The notes under the pieces are model-generated. The model had not been told where the DNA came from. It worked only from the letters and a program-made list of their open reading frames with translations, and did no database searches. Both the position numbers and the translations under genes were made by a program. Source: Candidatus Accumulibacter sp. 66-26 (GTDB lineage: Bacteria > Pseudomonadota > Gammaproteobacteria > Burkholderiales > Rhodocyclaceae). From it: DNA of 64,000 nt. The DNA lies in assembly GCA_001897745.1 (NCBI GenBank), contig MKUH01000019.1:1-64000 (forward strand), in the 5' to 3' direction. Numbering within the stretch: the stretch's first letter is position 1; every line of letters starts with the position of its first letter. Shown piece by piece: positions 10,393-18,173 of the stretch.

Positions 10393-11577
10393 TCAGACGA
10401 TTGCGGCTTTCCGCAGATCGGCGATCTCGGCCGCGGCGTAGCCCGCCTCGCGCAGGATTTCATCGCCATGCTCGCCGGGCGTCGGCGCCGCGCGCTCGAC
10501 GACAAAGCGCCAGTCCGACATTTTGAGCGGCGGCGCGCACTGCGTGACGCCGTCCGCCTGCACGGCCATGCCGCGCGCAACGAACTGCGGGTGGGCGAGC
10601 GCCTCGGCCGCATCGAGCACCGGCGTCACGCAGCAGTCGGCGGTGGCGAACAGGGCGCTCCACTGCGCCTGCGTGCGCGTCGCGAACAGCGCCTCGATCT
10701 CACCGCGCAGTTCGGCTGCGGCGGCACCGCGCAGGCCGTGACGCGCTTTCCATTCGGGGCGGCCGAGCGTGTCGCAGAAGACGTGCCAGAACTTCTCCTC
10801 GAGCGGCGCGACCGCCATGTAGCGGCCGTCTGCCGTCGCGTACACGCCGTAGCCGGCATCGCCGCCGCTCAGCATGTCGCAGCCGCGCGCCTGCGGGCCG
10901 GCGCGGCTTTGCAGGGCGAACAGCGGAAACAGGTTGTGCGCGAGCACCGCCTCGCTCATCGCCACGTCGACGAAGCGCCCCCGTCCGCTGCGCCGGGCGT
11001 CGAAGAGTGCGGCCAGGATTCCCATGACACCGCTCAGGGCGCCGCCGAGGAGGTCGCCGATCTGCAGATTCGGAATCGCCGGCCGGCCGCCGGCGACGCC
11101 GATCTGGTCGAGCGCGCCGGCCAGCCCGATGTAGTTGAGGTCGTGCCCGGCGGCCATCGCCAGCGGGCCGTCCTGCCCGTAGCCGGTGATCGCGCAATAG
11201 ACGATCCGCGGGTTGAGCGCGCGCAACGTCGCGTAGTCGATGCCGAGCTTGGCGGTGACGCCGGGGCGGAAGCTCTCGACGACGACGTCGGCATTCGCGG
11301 CGAGGCGCAGGAAGACTTCGCGACCCTGTGCCTGCTTGAGGTCGAGACGCAGGCCGCGCTTGTTGCGGTTGACCGCACGATAGAAAACGCTGACGCCGTC
11401 GGGTCCTTCGCCCATCTCGCGCGCATAGTCGCCAACGCCGGGGTCCTCGATCTTGATCACGTCGGCGCCGAGGTCGGCCAGATGCAGCGTGGCGACCGGC
11501 CCCGGCAGCAGGCGCGTGAGGTCGAGCACGCGCACGCCGGCGAGCGGTCCGCCGCGATTTGTTCGCTCGTAGCTCAT
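10393..11577 (-). CDS. CaiB/BaiF family CoA-transferase or alpha-methylacyl-CoA racemase
   Basis: The 394-residue protein belongs to family III CoA-transferases (start LAGVRVLDLTRLLPGP; later GYGQDGP). It has H145-D146 in AAGHDLNY and D175 in LQIGDLLGG. The H-to-D spacing of 30 residues matches the acid/base pair of alpha-methylacyl-CoA racemase, while the GHD aspartate also aligns with the transferase nucleophile. Either activity is possible, on an acyl-CoA made by the neighbouring ligases. Its ATG overlaps the stop of the upstream ligase gene (ATGA, 11577-11574), so the two are translationally coupled. A longer frame reaching 11637 has no family-like extension. Confidence 0.85.
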   Translation of the reverse strand: MSYERTNRGGPLAGVRVLDLTRLLPGPVATLHLADLGADVIKIEDPGVGDYAREMGEGPDGVSVFYRAVNRNKRGLRLDLKQAQGREVFLRLAANADVVVESFRPGVTAKLGIDYATLRALNPRIVYCAITGYGQDGPLAMAAGHDLNYIGLAGALDQIGVAGGRPAIPNLQIGDLLGGALSGVMGILAALFDARRSGRGRFVDVAMSEAVLAHNLFPLFALQSRAGPQARGCDMLSGGDAGYGVYATADGRYMAVAPLEEKFWHVFCDTLGRPEWKARHGLRGAAAAELRGEIEALFATRTQAQWSALFATADCCVTPVLDAAEALAHPQFVARGMAVQADGVTQCAPPLKMSDWRFVVERAAPTPGEHGDEILREAGYAAAEIADLRKAAIV

Positions 11578-12806
11578 TCGTACTTGCGGATGTCTTCGAT
11601 GACCTTGCCGTCGTTGGGCAGGGTGCCGACGGCGCAAAAGGCTACCTCGCCGCGCAGCTTGGTGATTTCGCGCAGGCTGGCGAGCAACGCGGCGTCGAGT
11701 CCTTCGGGCGGAGCCGCGACCTCGCAGTGCAGCGTCATGCGGTCCGCGCCGCCGGCGTTATCGACGACCAGCCGCGCGCGCGCCACTTCGGCGTGGCGCC
11801 TGAGCACGTCGGCGACCTGCGCGGGATGCACGAACATGCCTTTGACCTTGGTCGTCTGGTCGGCGCGCCCGAGCCAGCCCTTGATACGACGGTTGGTGCG
11901 GCCGCAGGGGCTGGCGCCGGCGAGGATCGCCGAGAGGTCGCCGGTGCCGAAGCGGATCAGCGGGTAATCGCGGTTGAAGCTGGTCACCACCACCTCGCCG
12001 ACCTCGCCGTCGGGAACCGGTTCGCCGGTGCCCGGACGGACGATCTCAAGCAGGACGCCCTCGTCGACCAGCAGCCCCTCGCGCACCGACGTTTCATAGG
12101 CGATGACGCCGAGGTCGGCGGTGGCGTAAGCCTGATAGGCGGCGACGCCGCGCGCCAGCAGCGCATCGCGCAGACTGGGCGGGAAGGCCTCGCCGGAAAC
12201 CAGCGCCTTCGTCAGGCAGGAAACGTCGGCGCCGAGCTCGTCGCCCTTGTCGAGCAGGATCTTCAGGAAGGACGGTGTGCCGCAGTAGGCGTCCGGGCGC
12301 AGGTCGACGAGCGCCTGCACCTGCTGCTCGGTCTGCCCGACGCCGCCCGGAAAGACGGTACAGCCGAGCGCCTGCGCGCCGGCCTCCATGATCCAGGCAC
12401 CGGGCGTCATGTGGTAGGAAAAGCTGTTGTGCACGAGGTCGCCGGCGCGGAAACCGGCGGCGAACATGGCGCGCGCCGTGCGCCAGTAGTCGGCCCCCCG
12501 CCCCTCGGGTTCGTAGATCGGTCCGGGCGATGAGAAAACGCGCGCGACGCGGCCCCGCCACGCGCCGACGAAACCGCCGAAAGGGCGCGCCGCCTGCTGC
12601 CGGTCATGCAGCTCGCTCTTGCGCACCACCGGCAGCGCGGCCAGTGCGGCGCGGCTGTTCACCGCCGCCGGATCGATGCCGGCATGCAGCTCCGCGTAGG
12701 CCGGCGCGTAGGCACGGGCGTGCGCCAGCAGCGCCGGCAAGGCCGCCATTTGTGCGCGCTCCCGCTCCTCCGGAGCGCGCGTTTCGAGTGCGTCAAAATA
12801 TTCCAT
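11574..12806 (-). CDS. PaaK-like (phenylacetate-CoA ligase family) adenylate-forming enzyme
   Basis: The 410-residue protein has the PaaK-family layout, starting MEYFDALETRAPEERERAQM. The mid-region includes DAYCGTPSFLKILLD and YATADLGVIAYE, and the C-terminal region GRADQTTKVKGMFVHPAQV is followed by a terminal lysine segment (NDGKVIEDIRKYE). The phosphate-binding loop is unusual: SSPGPIYEPEG replaces the normal SSGTTGxP. The ATG at 12806 has GAGG eight bases upstream; an ATG two codons earlier is too close to it. It should activate a carboxylic acid to its CoA thioester, perhaps with altered kinetics. It lies downstream of livF across a 293-base repeat-containing spacer and overlaps the CaiB-family gene by four bases. 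Confidence 0.85.
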   Translation of the reverse strand: MEYFDALETRAPEERERAQMAALPALLAHARAYAPAYAELHAGIDPAAVNSRAALAALPVVRKSELHDRQQAARPFGGFVGAWRGRVARVFSSPGPIYEPEGRGADYWRTARAMFAAGFRAGDLVHNSFSYHMTPGAWIMEAGAQALGCTVFPGGVGQTEQQVQALVDLRPDAYCGTPSFLKILLDKGDELGADVSCLTKALVSGEAFPPSLRDALLARGVAAYQAYATADLGVIAYETSVREGLLVDEGVLLEIVRPGTGEPVPDGEVGEVVVTSFNRDYPLIRFGTGDLSAILAGASPCGRTNRRIKGWLGRADQTTKVKGMFVHPAQVADVLRRHAEVARARLVVDNAGGADRMTLHCEVAAPPEGLDAALLASLREITKLRGEVAFCAVGTLPNDGKVIEDIRKYE

Positions 12807-12900
12807 ATGCATATCCTCGAGCCAAGCGGCGGCGAGCCGGGGCGAAAATAGGGGTTCAGTTTCTGATGAAGGACGGCCCGCGGAAGGGCAACGAGGTCGA

Positions 12901-13090
12901 AAAGTAGCGCCGGGAGGCAAAGCGTGCGCCGACGCCGCGTGCATTCGGCACACGAGCCGGCGAGCAGCGCGGCATCACGGCGTACACTTCGACCGCCGAG
13001 GCTGCAAAGTAGCGGGCCGAGGCGAGGCGCGAGTCGGCGCCGTGTGCGGTATGCACACGAGCCGGCGAGCAACGAAGCATCGGCGCGCGC
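12901..13090. repeat. Degenerate 105-bp tandem duplication in the spacer after livF
   Basis: AAAGTAGCG recurs at 12901 and 13006, and CACACGAGCCGGCGAGCA at 12949 and 13054, both exactly 105 bases apart. Other blocks match more loosely between them. The whole gap from 12807 to 13099 has no convincing gene. On the reverse strand one frame reads two similar 35-residue blocks (M-x-RCSPARV...RYF), because 105 is a multiple of three. It has no ribosome site and no family resemblance, so I treat it as a repeat rather than a gene. Confidence 0.75.
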
Positions 13091-13099
13091 ACTGCAGCC

Positions 13100-13933
13100 T
13101 CACGAGAGCCAGCGCTTGCGGCGGCGATAGTGCTTCACGTCGCGGAAGCTCTTGCGCCCGGCGCTCGACAGTCCGAGGTAAAACTCCTTGACGTCCTCGT
13201 TGGAAGCCAGTTCCTTGGCCTCGCCTTCCATCACGACGCGGCCGTTTTCGAGGATGTAGCCGAAATCGGCGTAGCGCAGCGCGACCATGGTGTTCTGCTC
13301 GGCGAGGAGGAAGCTGACCTGCTCGCTGCTGTTCAGGTCGCGCACGATTTCGAAGATTTCCTCGACGATCTGCGGCGCGAGGCCCATCGACGGCTCATCG
13401 AGCAGGATCATTTCCGGCTTGGCCATCAGGGCGCGACCGATGGCGCACATCTGCTGCTCGCCGCCGGAGGTGTAGCCGGCCTGCGTCATGCGCCGCTGCT
13501 TGAGGCGCGGGAAATAGTGGTAGACCTTCTCCAGGCTCTGCTTCAGCTCGGTGCGCGAAATGCCGCGCGTGTAGGCGCCGGTCAGCAGGTTTTCCTCGAG
13601 CGAGAGGTGGGCGAAGCAGTGGCGGCCTTCCATGACCTGGATGACGCCGCGCTTGACGAGGTCGTTCGGCGTCATCTGGTCGACGCGCGCGCCCTTGAAG
13701 TCGACGTTGCCCTTGGTTACGTCGCCGCGCTCGGCGCGCAGCAGGTTGGAAATCGCCTTCAGCGTCGTCGACTTGCCGGCGCCGTTGGCGCCGAGCAGGG
13801 CGACGATCTTGCCCTTCGGCACTTCAAGGGAAACGCCCTTGAGCACCAGGATCACGTGGTCGTAGATGACCTCGATGTTGTTGACGGAGAGATAGCGCGC
13901 GTCGGGCGCTGCGTGATGTACGGTTGTCGTCAT
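13100..13933 (-). CDS. livF: Branched-chain amino-acid-type ABC transporter ATPase, LivF-like
   Basis: The 277-residue ATPase has Walker A GANGAGKS (48-55), the signature SGGEQQMCAIGRAL and Walker B MILLDEPSMGLAP. The tail after about residue 255 is basic (YRRRKRWLS). With LivG, LivH, LivM and a periplasmic protein it forms a complete HAAT-family importer. The surrounding acyl-CoA and PaaK-like ligases suggest that the solute is an aromatic or other organic acid rather than an amino acid. A stem-loop separates it from the binding-protein gene. Confidence 0.93.
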   Translation of the reverse strand: MTTTVHHAAPDARYLSVNNIEVIYDHVILVLKGVSLEVPKGKIVALLGANGAGKSTTLKAISNLLRAERGDVTKGNVDFKGARVDQMTPNDLVKRGVIQVMEGRHCFAHLSLEENLLTGAYTRGISRTELKQSLEKVYHYFPRLKQRRMTQAGYTSGGEQQMCAIGRALMAKPEMILLDEPSMGLAPQIVEEIFEIVRDLNSSEQVSFLLAEQNTMVALRYADFGYILENGRVVMEGEAKELASNEDVKEFYLGLSSAGRKSFRDVKHYRRRKRWLS

Positions 13934-13945
13934 GCCGGGGTTCCC

Positions 13946-13976
13946 GAAAAATGCCGGCGGGGCTCCCCCCGCCGGC
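13946..13976 (-). terminator. Intercistronic stem-loop between binding-protein gene and livF
   Basis: GCCGGCGGGG and CCCCGCCGGC form ten perfect pairs around CTCC (13953-13976). On the leftward strand the stem is followed by ATTTTTC. It looks like a partial terminator or mRNA-protecting hairpin after the highly expressed binding-protein gene, allowing less expression of livF. Confidence 0.65.
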
Positions 13977-13990
13977 CGGGTCAGTCTCGA

Positions 13991-15322
13991 TCAGCCTTCC
14001 TTGCTGCAGTCGCGCGGAGTGATGTTCTTCTCCTTGGCGTACTTGGCGGCGGATTCTTCGATCATCGGGCGCACCATGTCGCGGTCGGCGTCGATCCAGT
14101 CGGAAATGACCTTCCACTGCTTGCCGTCCCACTGCTGGTACTTCACCTTGCCGGAACCTTCATGGTCGGCGCAGGTGATCTTCAGGTCGGGCATGAAGCC
14201 CTCGGCGCCGAGTTCCTTCAGGCGCTTGGCGTCGATGCTCAGATGCTCGAAGCCCCAGCGCATTTCGTCGCCGGAGAGCGGCTTCGCGCCGAACTTGGCC
14301 TGCGCCGTGCGGATCGCCTCGACGGTGATGATCCCGTGCACCACGCCGCGGTTGTAATACACCGAGCCGATGCGGGACTTGTCTTCCATGTTGCCCTTGT
14401 TCTTCTTGTAGACGTTGTCCTGGATCGCCTTGACCACCGGGTAGTTCTGCCCGGCGACGTTGAAGCCCGCGGCGATGAAGCCCTTGGCGGCGTCGCCGGC
14501 GGGAACGGTGTCCTCTTCCGCGCCGGACCACCACACGCCGACCATCTTTTCACGCGGGAAGCCGGTCTTGGCGGCGGCCTTCAGCGCGGTCGGGTTCATC
14601 ACGCCCCAGCCCCAGAGGATCACCCAGTCGGGCTTTTCCTGGCGGATCTTGAGCCACTGCGACTGCTGCTCGTTGCCCGGGTGGGCGACGGCCAGCGGCA
14701 CCATCGTGAAACCGAATTTCTGCGCCTGCTTCTCGATCACGCCGAGGCCCTCCTTGCCGAAGGCCGAATCGTGGTAGAGATACACCACTTTCTTGCCCTT
14801 CAGCTTCTCCATCCCGCCCTCTTTCGAGCCGATGAACTTGACCATCGTCGTGGCCTGGCTCCAGTAGGTGGTGATCATCGGGAAGACCCACGGGAAGACG
14901 CGGCCATCGACCGCGTCGGTGCGACCGTAGCCGATGGTGACCATCGGGATCTTGTCCTGCGCGACCTTGTCGAGCACCGAATAGGTAATGCCCGTCGACA
15001 CCGGCTGGAACACCGAATTGCCGGTCGAGCCTTTCTTCTTCAGGCGCTCGTAGCATTCGACGCCGCGCGCGTTGTTGTACTCGGTTTCGCACTCTTCCCA
15101 GGTCAGCTTGACGCCGCCGATGCCGCCGTCGCGCTCGTTGATCAGGGTCATGTAGTCGATCCACCCGCCGAAGACGCCCGAACCGCCGGCGGCATAGGCG
15201 CCGACGCGGTAGCTCGGCAAGCCGATGAACTGCTCCTTGGCCTGCGCGAAGGCATCGGCGGCGACACCGGCCAGCAGACCGGCGGCGATCAGGGAAGTGC
15301 TCAGGGTTTTGCTCATTTTCAT
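13991..15322 (-). CDS. ABC transporter periplasmic substrate-binding protein (HAAT family)
   Basis: The 443-residue protein starts with a signal peptide (MKMSKTLSTSLIAAGLLAG, cleavage after AFA-Q near 27). It then has a Peripla_BP-type fold: YAAGGSGVFGGWIDYMTLIN, later YLYHDSAFGKEGLGVIEKQA. I chose the ATG at 15322 because GGAGGAG lies six bases before it. A frame five codons longer would place that site inside the gene. It captures the substrate for the LivFGHM importer encoded around it. Related proteins in Rhodocyclales sit in aromatic-acid clusters; the ligand itself is unknown. Confidence 0.92.
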   Translation of the reverse strand: MKMSKTLSTSLIAAGLLAGVAADAFAQAKEQFIGLPSYRVGAYAAGGSGVFGGWIDYMTLINERDGGIGGVKLTWEECETEYNNARGVECYERLKKKGSTGNSVFQPVSTGITYSVLDKVAQDKIPMVTIGYGRTDAVDGRVFPWVFPMITTYWSQATTMVKFIGSKEGGMEKLKGKKVVYLYHDSAFGKEGLGVIEKQAQKFGFTMVPLAVAHPGNEQQSQWLKIRQEKPDWVILWGWGVMNPTALKAAAKTGFPREKMVGVWWSGAEEDTVPAGDAAKGFIAAGFNVAGQNYPVVKAIQDNVYKKNKGNMEDKSRIGSVYYNRGVVHGIITVEAIRTAQAKFGAKPLSGDEMRWGFEHLSIDAKRLKELGAEGFMPDLKITCADHEGSGKVKYQQWDGKQWKVISDWIDADRDMVRPMIEESAAKYAKEKNITPRDCSKEG

Positions 15323-15365
15323 CAGTGTCTCCTCCAAGAGGTTGTTATGGCGATGCGGGGAAAAC

Positions 15366-16433
15366 TCAGTGCGGGAACGGCCACAGGCGCAGCTTCTCCT
15401 TGCCGATCTGCCACAGTCTCGCCAGACCGTGCGGCTCGACGATCAGGAAGAAGATGATCAGACCGCCAAAGACGATCAACTGCAGGTTGGAACTGATGCT
15501 CGGCGAAAGAATGCCGCTCAGCCACTCCTGCACCATCACGTCGAGCGCGATCGGCAGCAGCACGATGAAGGCCGCGCCGAGGAAGGCGCCGACGATCGAG
15601 CCGACGCCGCCGATGATGATCATGAACAGGATCTTGAACGACAGGTCGAGGTTGAACCCTTCCGGCTCCACCGTGCCGATGTAGGCGTAGGCGTAGAGCG
15701 CGCCCGCGACGCCACAGTAGAACGAACTCACGGCGAAGGCCAGCAGCTTGGTGTGCATGATGCGGATGCCGATCACCTCGGCCGCCACGTCCATGTCGCG
15801 CACCGCCATCCAGGCCCGCCCGACCGAACTGCGCACCATGTTCTTGGCGGCCAGCGCGAGCAGCACGACGATGGCGAGGACGAGCAGGTACTTGGCTTCC
15901 GGCGTGACGAACTTGTAGCCGAGGATTTCCATTTCCTGCGCCGAGATGACGCCCGACGAGGAATAGTTGGAGAACCAGCCGAACTTGGTCAGCGCCCAGA
16001 CGATGAAGAACTGCGCCGCGAGCGTCGCCACCGCGAGATAGAAACCCTTGATGCGCAGACTCGGCAGGCCGAAGGCGATGCCGACGAGCGCCGCCGACAG
16101 CCCTCCGAGCGCGAAGGCGAGGAGGATCGGCATGCCGTCGATGCGCAGCATGAAGTTGTAGCTGGCGAAGGCGCCGACCGCCATGAACGCGGCCGAACCG
16201 AGCGACAGCTGGCCGGCGTAGCCGGTCAGGATGTTCAGCCCGAGCGCGGCGAGCGAGAAGATCAGGAAGGGGATCAGGATCGCCTTCAGCCAGTACTCGT
16301 TGAACAGCACGGGCACGGCCAGAAAGGCGAAGGCAAGGATCAGCAGGACGCCGACGCGGTCCTGGGTGATCGGGAAAATCTGCTGGTCGGCCGCGTAGCT
16401 TGTCTTGAACTGGCCGGCTTCACGATAGAACAT
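15366..16433 (-). CDS. livM: ABC transporter permease, LivM-like
   Basis: The 355-residue inner-membrane permease has about nine or ten hydrophobic spans and the family segments GLNILTGYAGQLSLGSAAFM and GGVGSIVGAFLGAAF. It is one of two channel subunits of the importer. It starts 13 bases after livH, with AGAGGAACGAG in front of the ATG. An N-terminal extension (MFYREAGQFKTSYAADQ) is typical of this subgroup. Confidence 0.93.
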   Translation of the reverse strand: MFYREAGQFKTSYAADQQIFPITQDRVGVLLILAFAFLAVPVLFNEYWLKAILIPFLIFSLAALGLNILTGYAGQLSLGSAAFMAVGAFASYNFMLRIDGMPILLAFALGGLSAALVGIAFGLPSLRIKGFYLAVATLAAQFFIVWALTKFGWFSNYSSSGVISAQEMEILGYKFVTPEAKYLLVLAIVVLLALAAKNMVRSSVGRAWMAVRDMDVAAEVIGIRIMHTKLLAFAVSSFYCGVAGALYAYAYIGTVEPEGFNLDLSFKILFMIIIGGVGSIVGAFLGAAFIVLLPIALDVMVQEWLSGILSPSISSNLQLIVFGGLIIFFLIVEPHGLARLWQIGKEKLRLWPFPH

Positions 16434-16446
16434 CTCGTTCCTCTCC

Positions 16447-17340
16447 TTAAACGCGGTCGATGTGCTTCTCGCCGAACAGGCCTTCGGGCCGGATCAGCAG
16501 GAAGGCGAGCGCCATCACGTACGGGAACCACGAATCGATGCCGCCGCCGACGTACTGCCCGAGATAGACCTCGGCCAGCTTCTCGGTCGAGCCGATGATC
16601 AGGCCGCCGACGATGGCGCCCGGAATCGAGGTGAAGCCGCCGAGAATCAGCACCGGCAGCGCCTTCAGCGCGGTGAAGGTGAGCGAGAACGATACGCCGT
16701 TGCGCGCCCCCCAGATCAGGCCGGCGACCAGCGCGACGAAACCGGCCACCGCCCACACGATGCGCCAGATGGTCTGCAGCGGGATGCCGATCGACAATGC
16801 CGCCTGGTGATCGTCGGCCACCGCGCGCAGGGCGCGGCCGACGCGGGTGTATTGGAAGAACAGGGCGAGCAGCGTGACGAGCAGGGCGGCGATGCCGGCG
16901 CCGAACAGGTCGAACTTGGAAACGCCGATGTCGGTCGCCTCCATCAGCCACTGCACCGGCTCGTCCTGGATGCCGAGTTCGAGGCCGCGCACGGTGGCGC
17001 CCCAGGTGCCTTGAGCCAGACCTTCGATGACGTAGGTGAGGCCGATGGTGGCCATGAACAGCGTGATCGGCGGCTGGTTGACCAGCGGCCGCAGCACGAT
17101 GCGCTCGGTCAGGACGCCGAGCACGACCATCACCGCGAAGGCGAGCAGCAGCGCCAGCCAGAACGGCGCGCCGAGCTCCTGGAAGCCGACGAAGGTGAGC
17201 GCCGCGGCAAACACCATCGCGCCCTGCGCGAAGTTGAACACCCCCGACGCCTTGTAGATCAGCACGAAGCCGAGCGCCACGAAGGAGTACATCACCCCCG
17301 AGAGCAGGCCGCCGATCAGTACTTCGAGAAAGAATTGCAT
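16447..17340 (-). CDS. livH: ABC transporter permease, LivH-like
   Basis: The 297-residue membrane protein begins MQFFLEVLIGGLLSGVMYSF and carries LivH features (VALGFVLIYKASGVFNFAQG; later GFTSIPGAIVGGLIIG). The ATG at 17340 is preceded by GGAGGAG at a spacing of about eight, so the longer in-frame start 13 codons upstream is rejected. It pairs with LivM to form the channel. Confidence 0.93.
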   Translation of the reverse strand: MQFFLEVLIGGLLSGVMYSFVALGFVLIYKASGVFNFAQGAMVFAAALTFVGFQELGAPFWLALLLAFAVMVVLGVLTERIVLRPLVNQPPITLFMATIGLTYVIEGLAQGTWGATVRGLELGIQDEPVQWLMEATDIGVSKFDLFGAGIAALLVTLLALFFQYTRVGRALRAVADDHQAALSIGIPLQTIWRIVWAVAGFVALVAGLIWGARNGVSFSLTFTALKALPVLILGGFTSIPGAIVGGLIIGSTEKLAEVYLGQYVGGGIDSWFPYVMALAFLLIRPEGLFGEKHIDRV

Positions 17341-17362
17341 GGTCCGGTCTCCTCCGTTCTGC

Positions 17363-18148
17363 TCAGTGCGCCACGCCAAGATAGGCGGAGATCACTTCCT
17401 GGTTGTTGCGCACCTCGTCCGGCGTGCCGTCGCCGATCTTCTTGCCGTAGTCGAGCACGACGACGCGGTCGGAAATGTCCATGACGACGCCCATGTCGTG
17501 CTCGATGAGCACGATGGTGGTGCCGAACTGGTCGTTCACATCGAGGATGAAGCGGCACATGTCCTGCTTTTCCTCGACGTTCATGCCGGCCATCGGCTCG
17601 TCGAGCAGCAGCATCGTCGGCTCGGCGGCCAGCGCGCGCGCCAGCTCGACGCGCTTCTGCAGGCCGTAGGGCAGGCGGCCGACCGGCGTCTTGCGGATGT
17701 GCTGGATTTCCAGGAAGTCGATCACCTCCTCGACCTTCTTGCGATGCTCGATCTCCTCGCGCCCGGCGCGCCCGATGCGGATCGCCTGTTCGAGGAAGTT
17801 GGCCTTCATCTTGGTGATACGCCCGGTCATCACGTTGTCGAGCACGCTCATGCCCTTGAACAGGGCGATGTTCTGGAAGGTGCGCGAGATGCCCTGCTTG
17901 GCAGCCATGTGCGGCTCCATGCGACGCCGTTCCTCGCCGTGGAAATTGATGCGTCCTTCCTGCGGGTGGTACACGCCGTTGATGACGTTGAGCATCGAAC
18001 TCTTGCCGGCCCCGTTGGGGCCGATGATGGCGCGGATTTCATGCTCGCGCACATCGAACGAAATGTTGGTCAGCGCCTTCACGCCCCCGAACCGCAGCGA
18101 GATGTTCTGCAGGTCGAGGATGACGTCGCCGATTTTTCTTCCACTCAT
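17363..18148 (-). CDS. livG: Branched-chain amino-acid-type ABC transporter ATPase, LivG-like
   Basis: The 261-residue ATPase has Walker A GPNGAGKS (43-50), an RTFQNIALFKGMSVLDNVM segment typical of LivG, and Walker B MLLLDEPMAGM. The signature motif is degenerate: GLQKRVELARALA replaces the usual LSGGxQR-type sequence. It starts 25 bases after the acyl-CoA ligase gene and is followed 22 bases later by livH, consistent with one operon. A long in-frame extension upstream overlaps the ligase gene and has no family match. Confidence 0.93.
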   Translation of the reverse strand: MSGRKIGDVILDLQNISLRFGGVKALTNISFDVREHEIRAIIGPNGAGKSSMLNVINGVYHPQEGRINFHGEERRRMEPHMAAKQGISRTFQNIALFKGMSVLDNVMTGRITKMKANFLEQAIRIGRAGREEIEHRKKVEEVIDFLEIQHIRKTPVGRLPYGLQKRVELARALAAEPTMLLLDEPMAGMNVEEKQDMCRFILDVNDQFGTTIVLIEHDMGVVMDISDRVVVLDYGKKIGDGTPDEVRNNQEVISAYLGVAH

Positions 18149-18173
18149 GTTGATCCCTGCGCTGTCGTGGTGG

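Noticed and set aside
12659-13092. Leftward open frames across the 105-bp repeat as a gene
   Set aside because: No ribosome site, overlap with the PaaK-like start region, and the apparent repeats follow from the DNA duplication.
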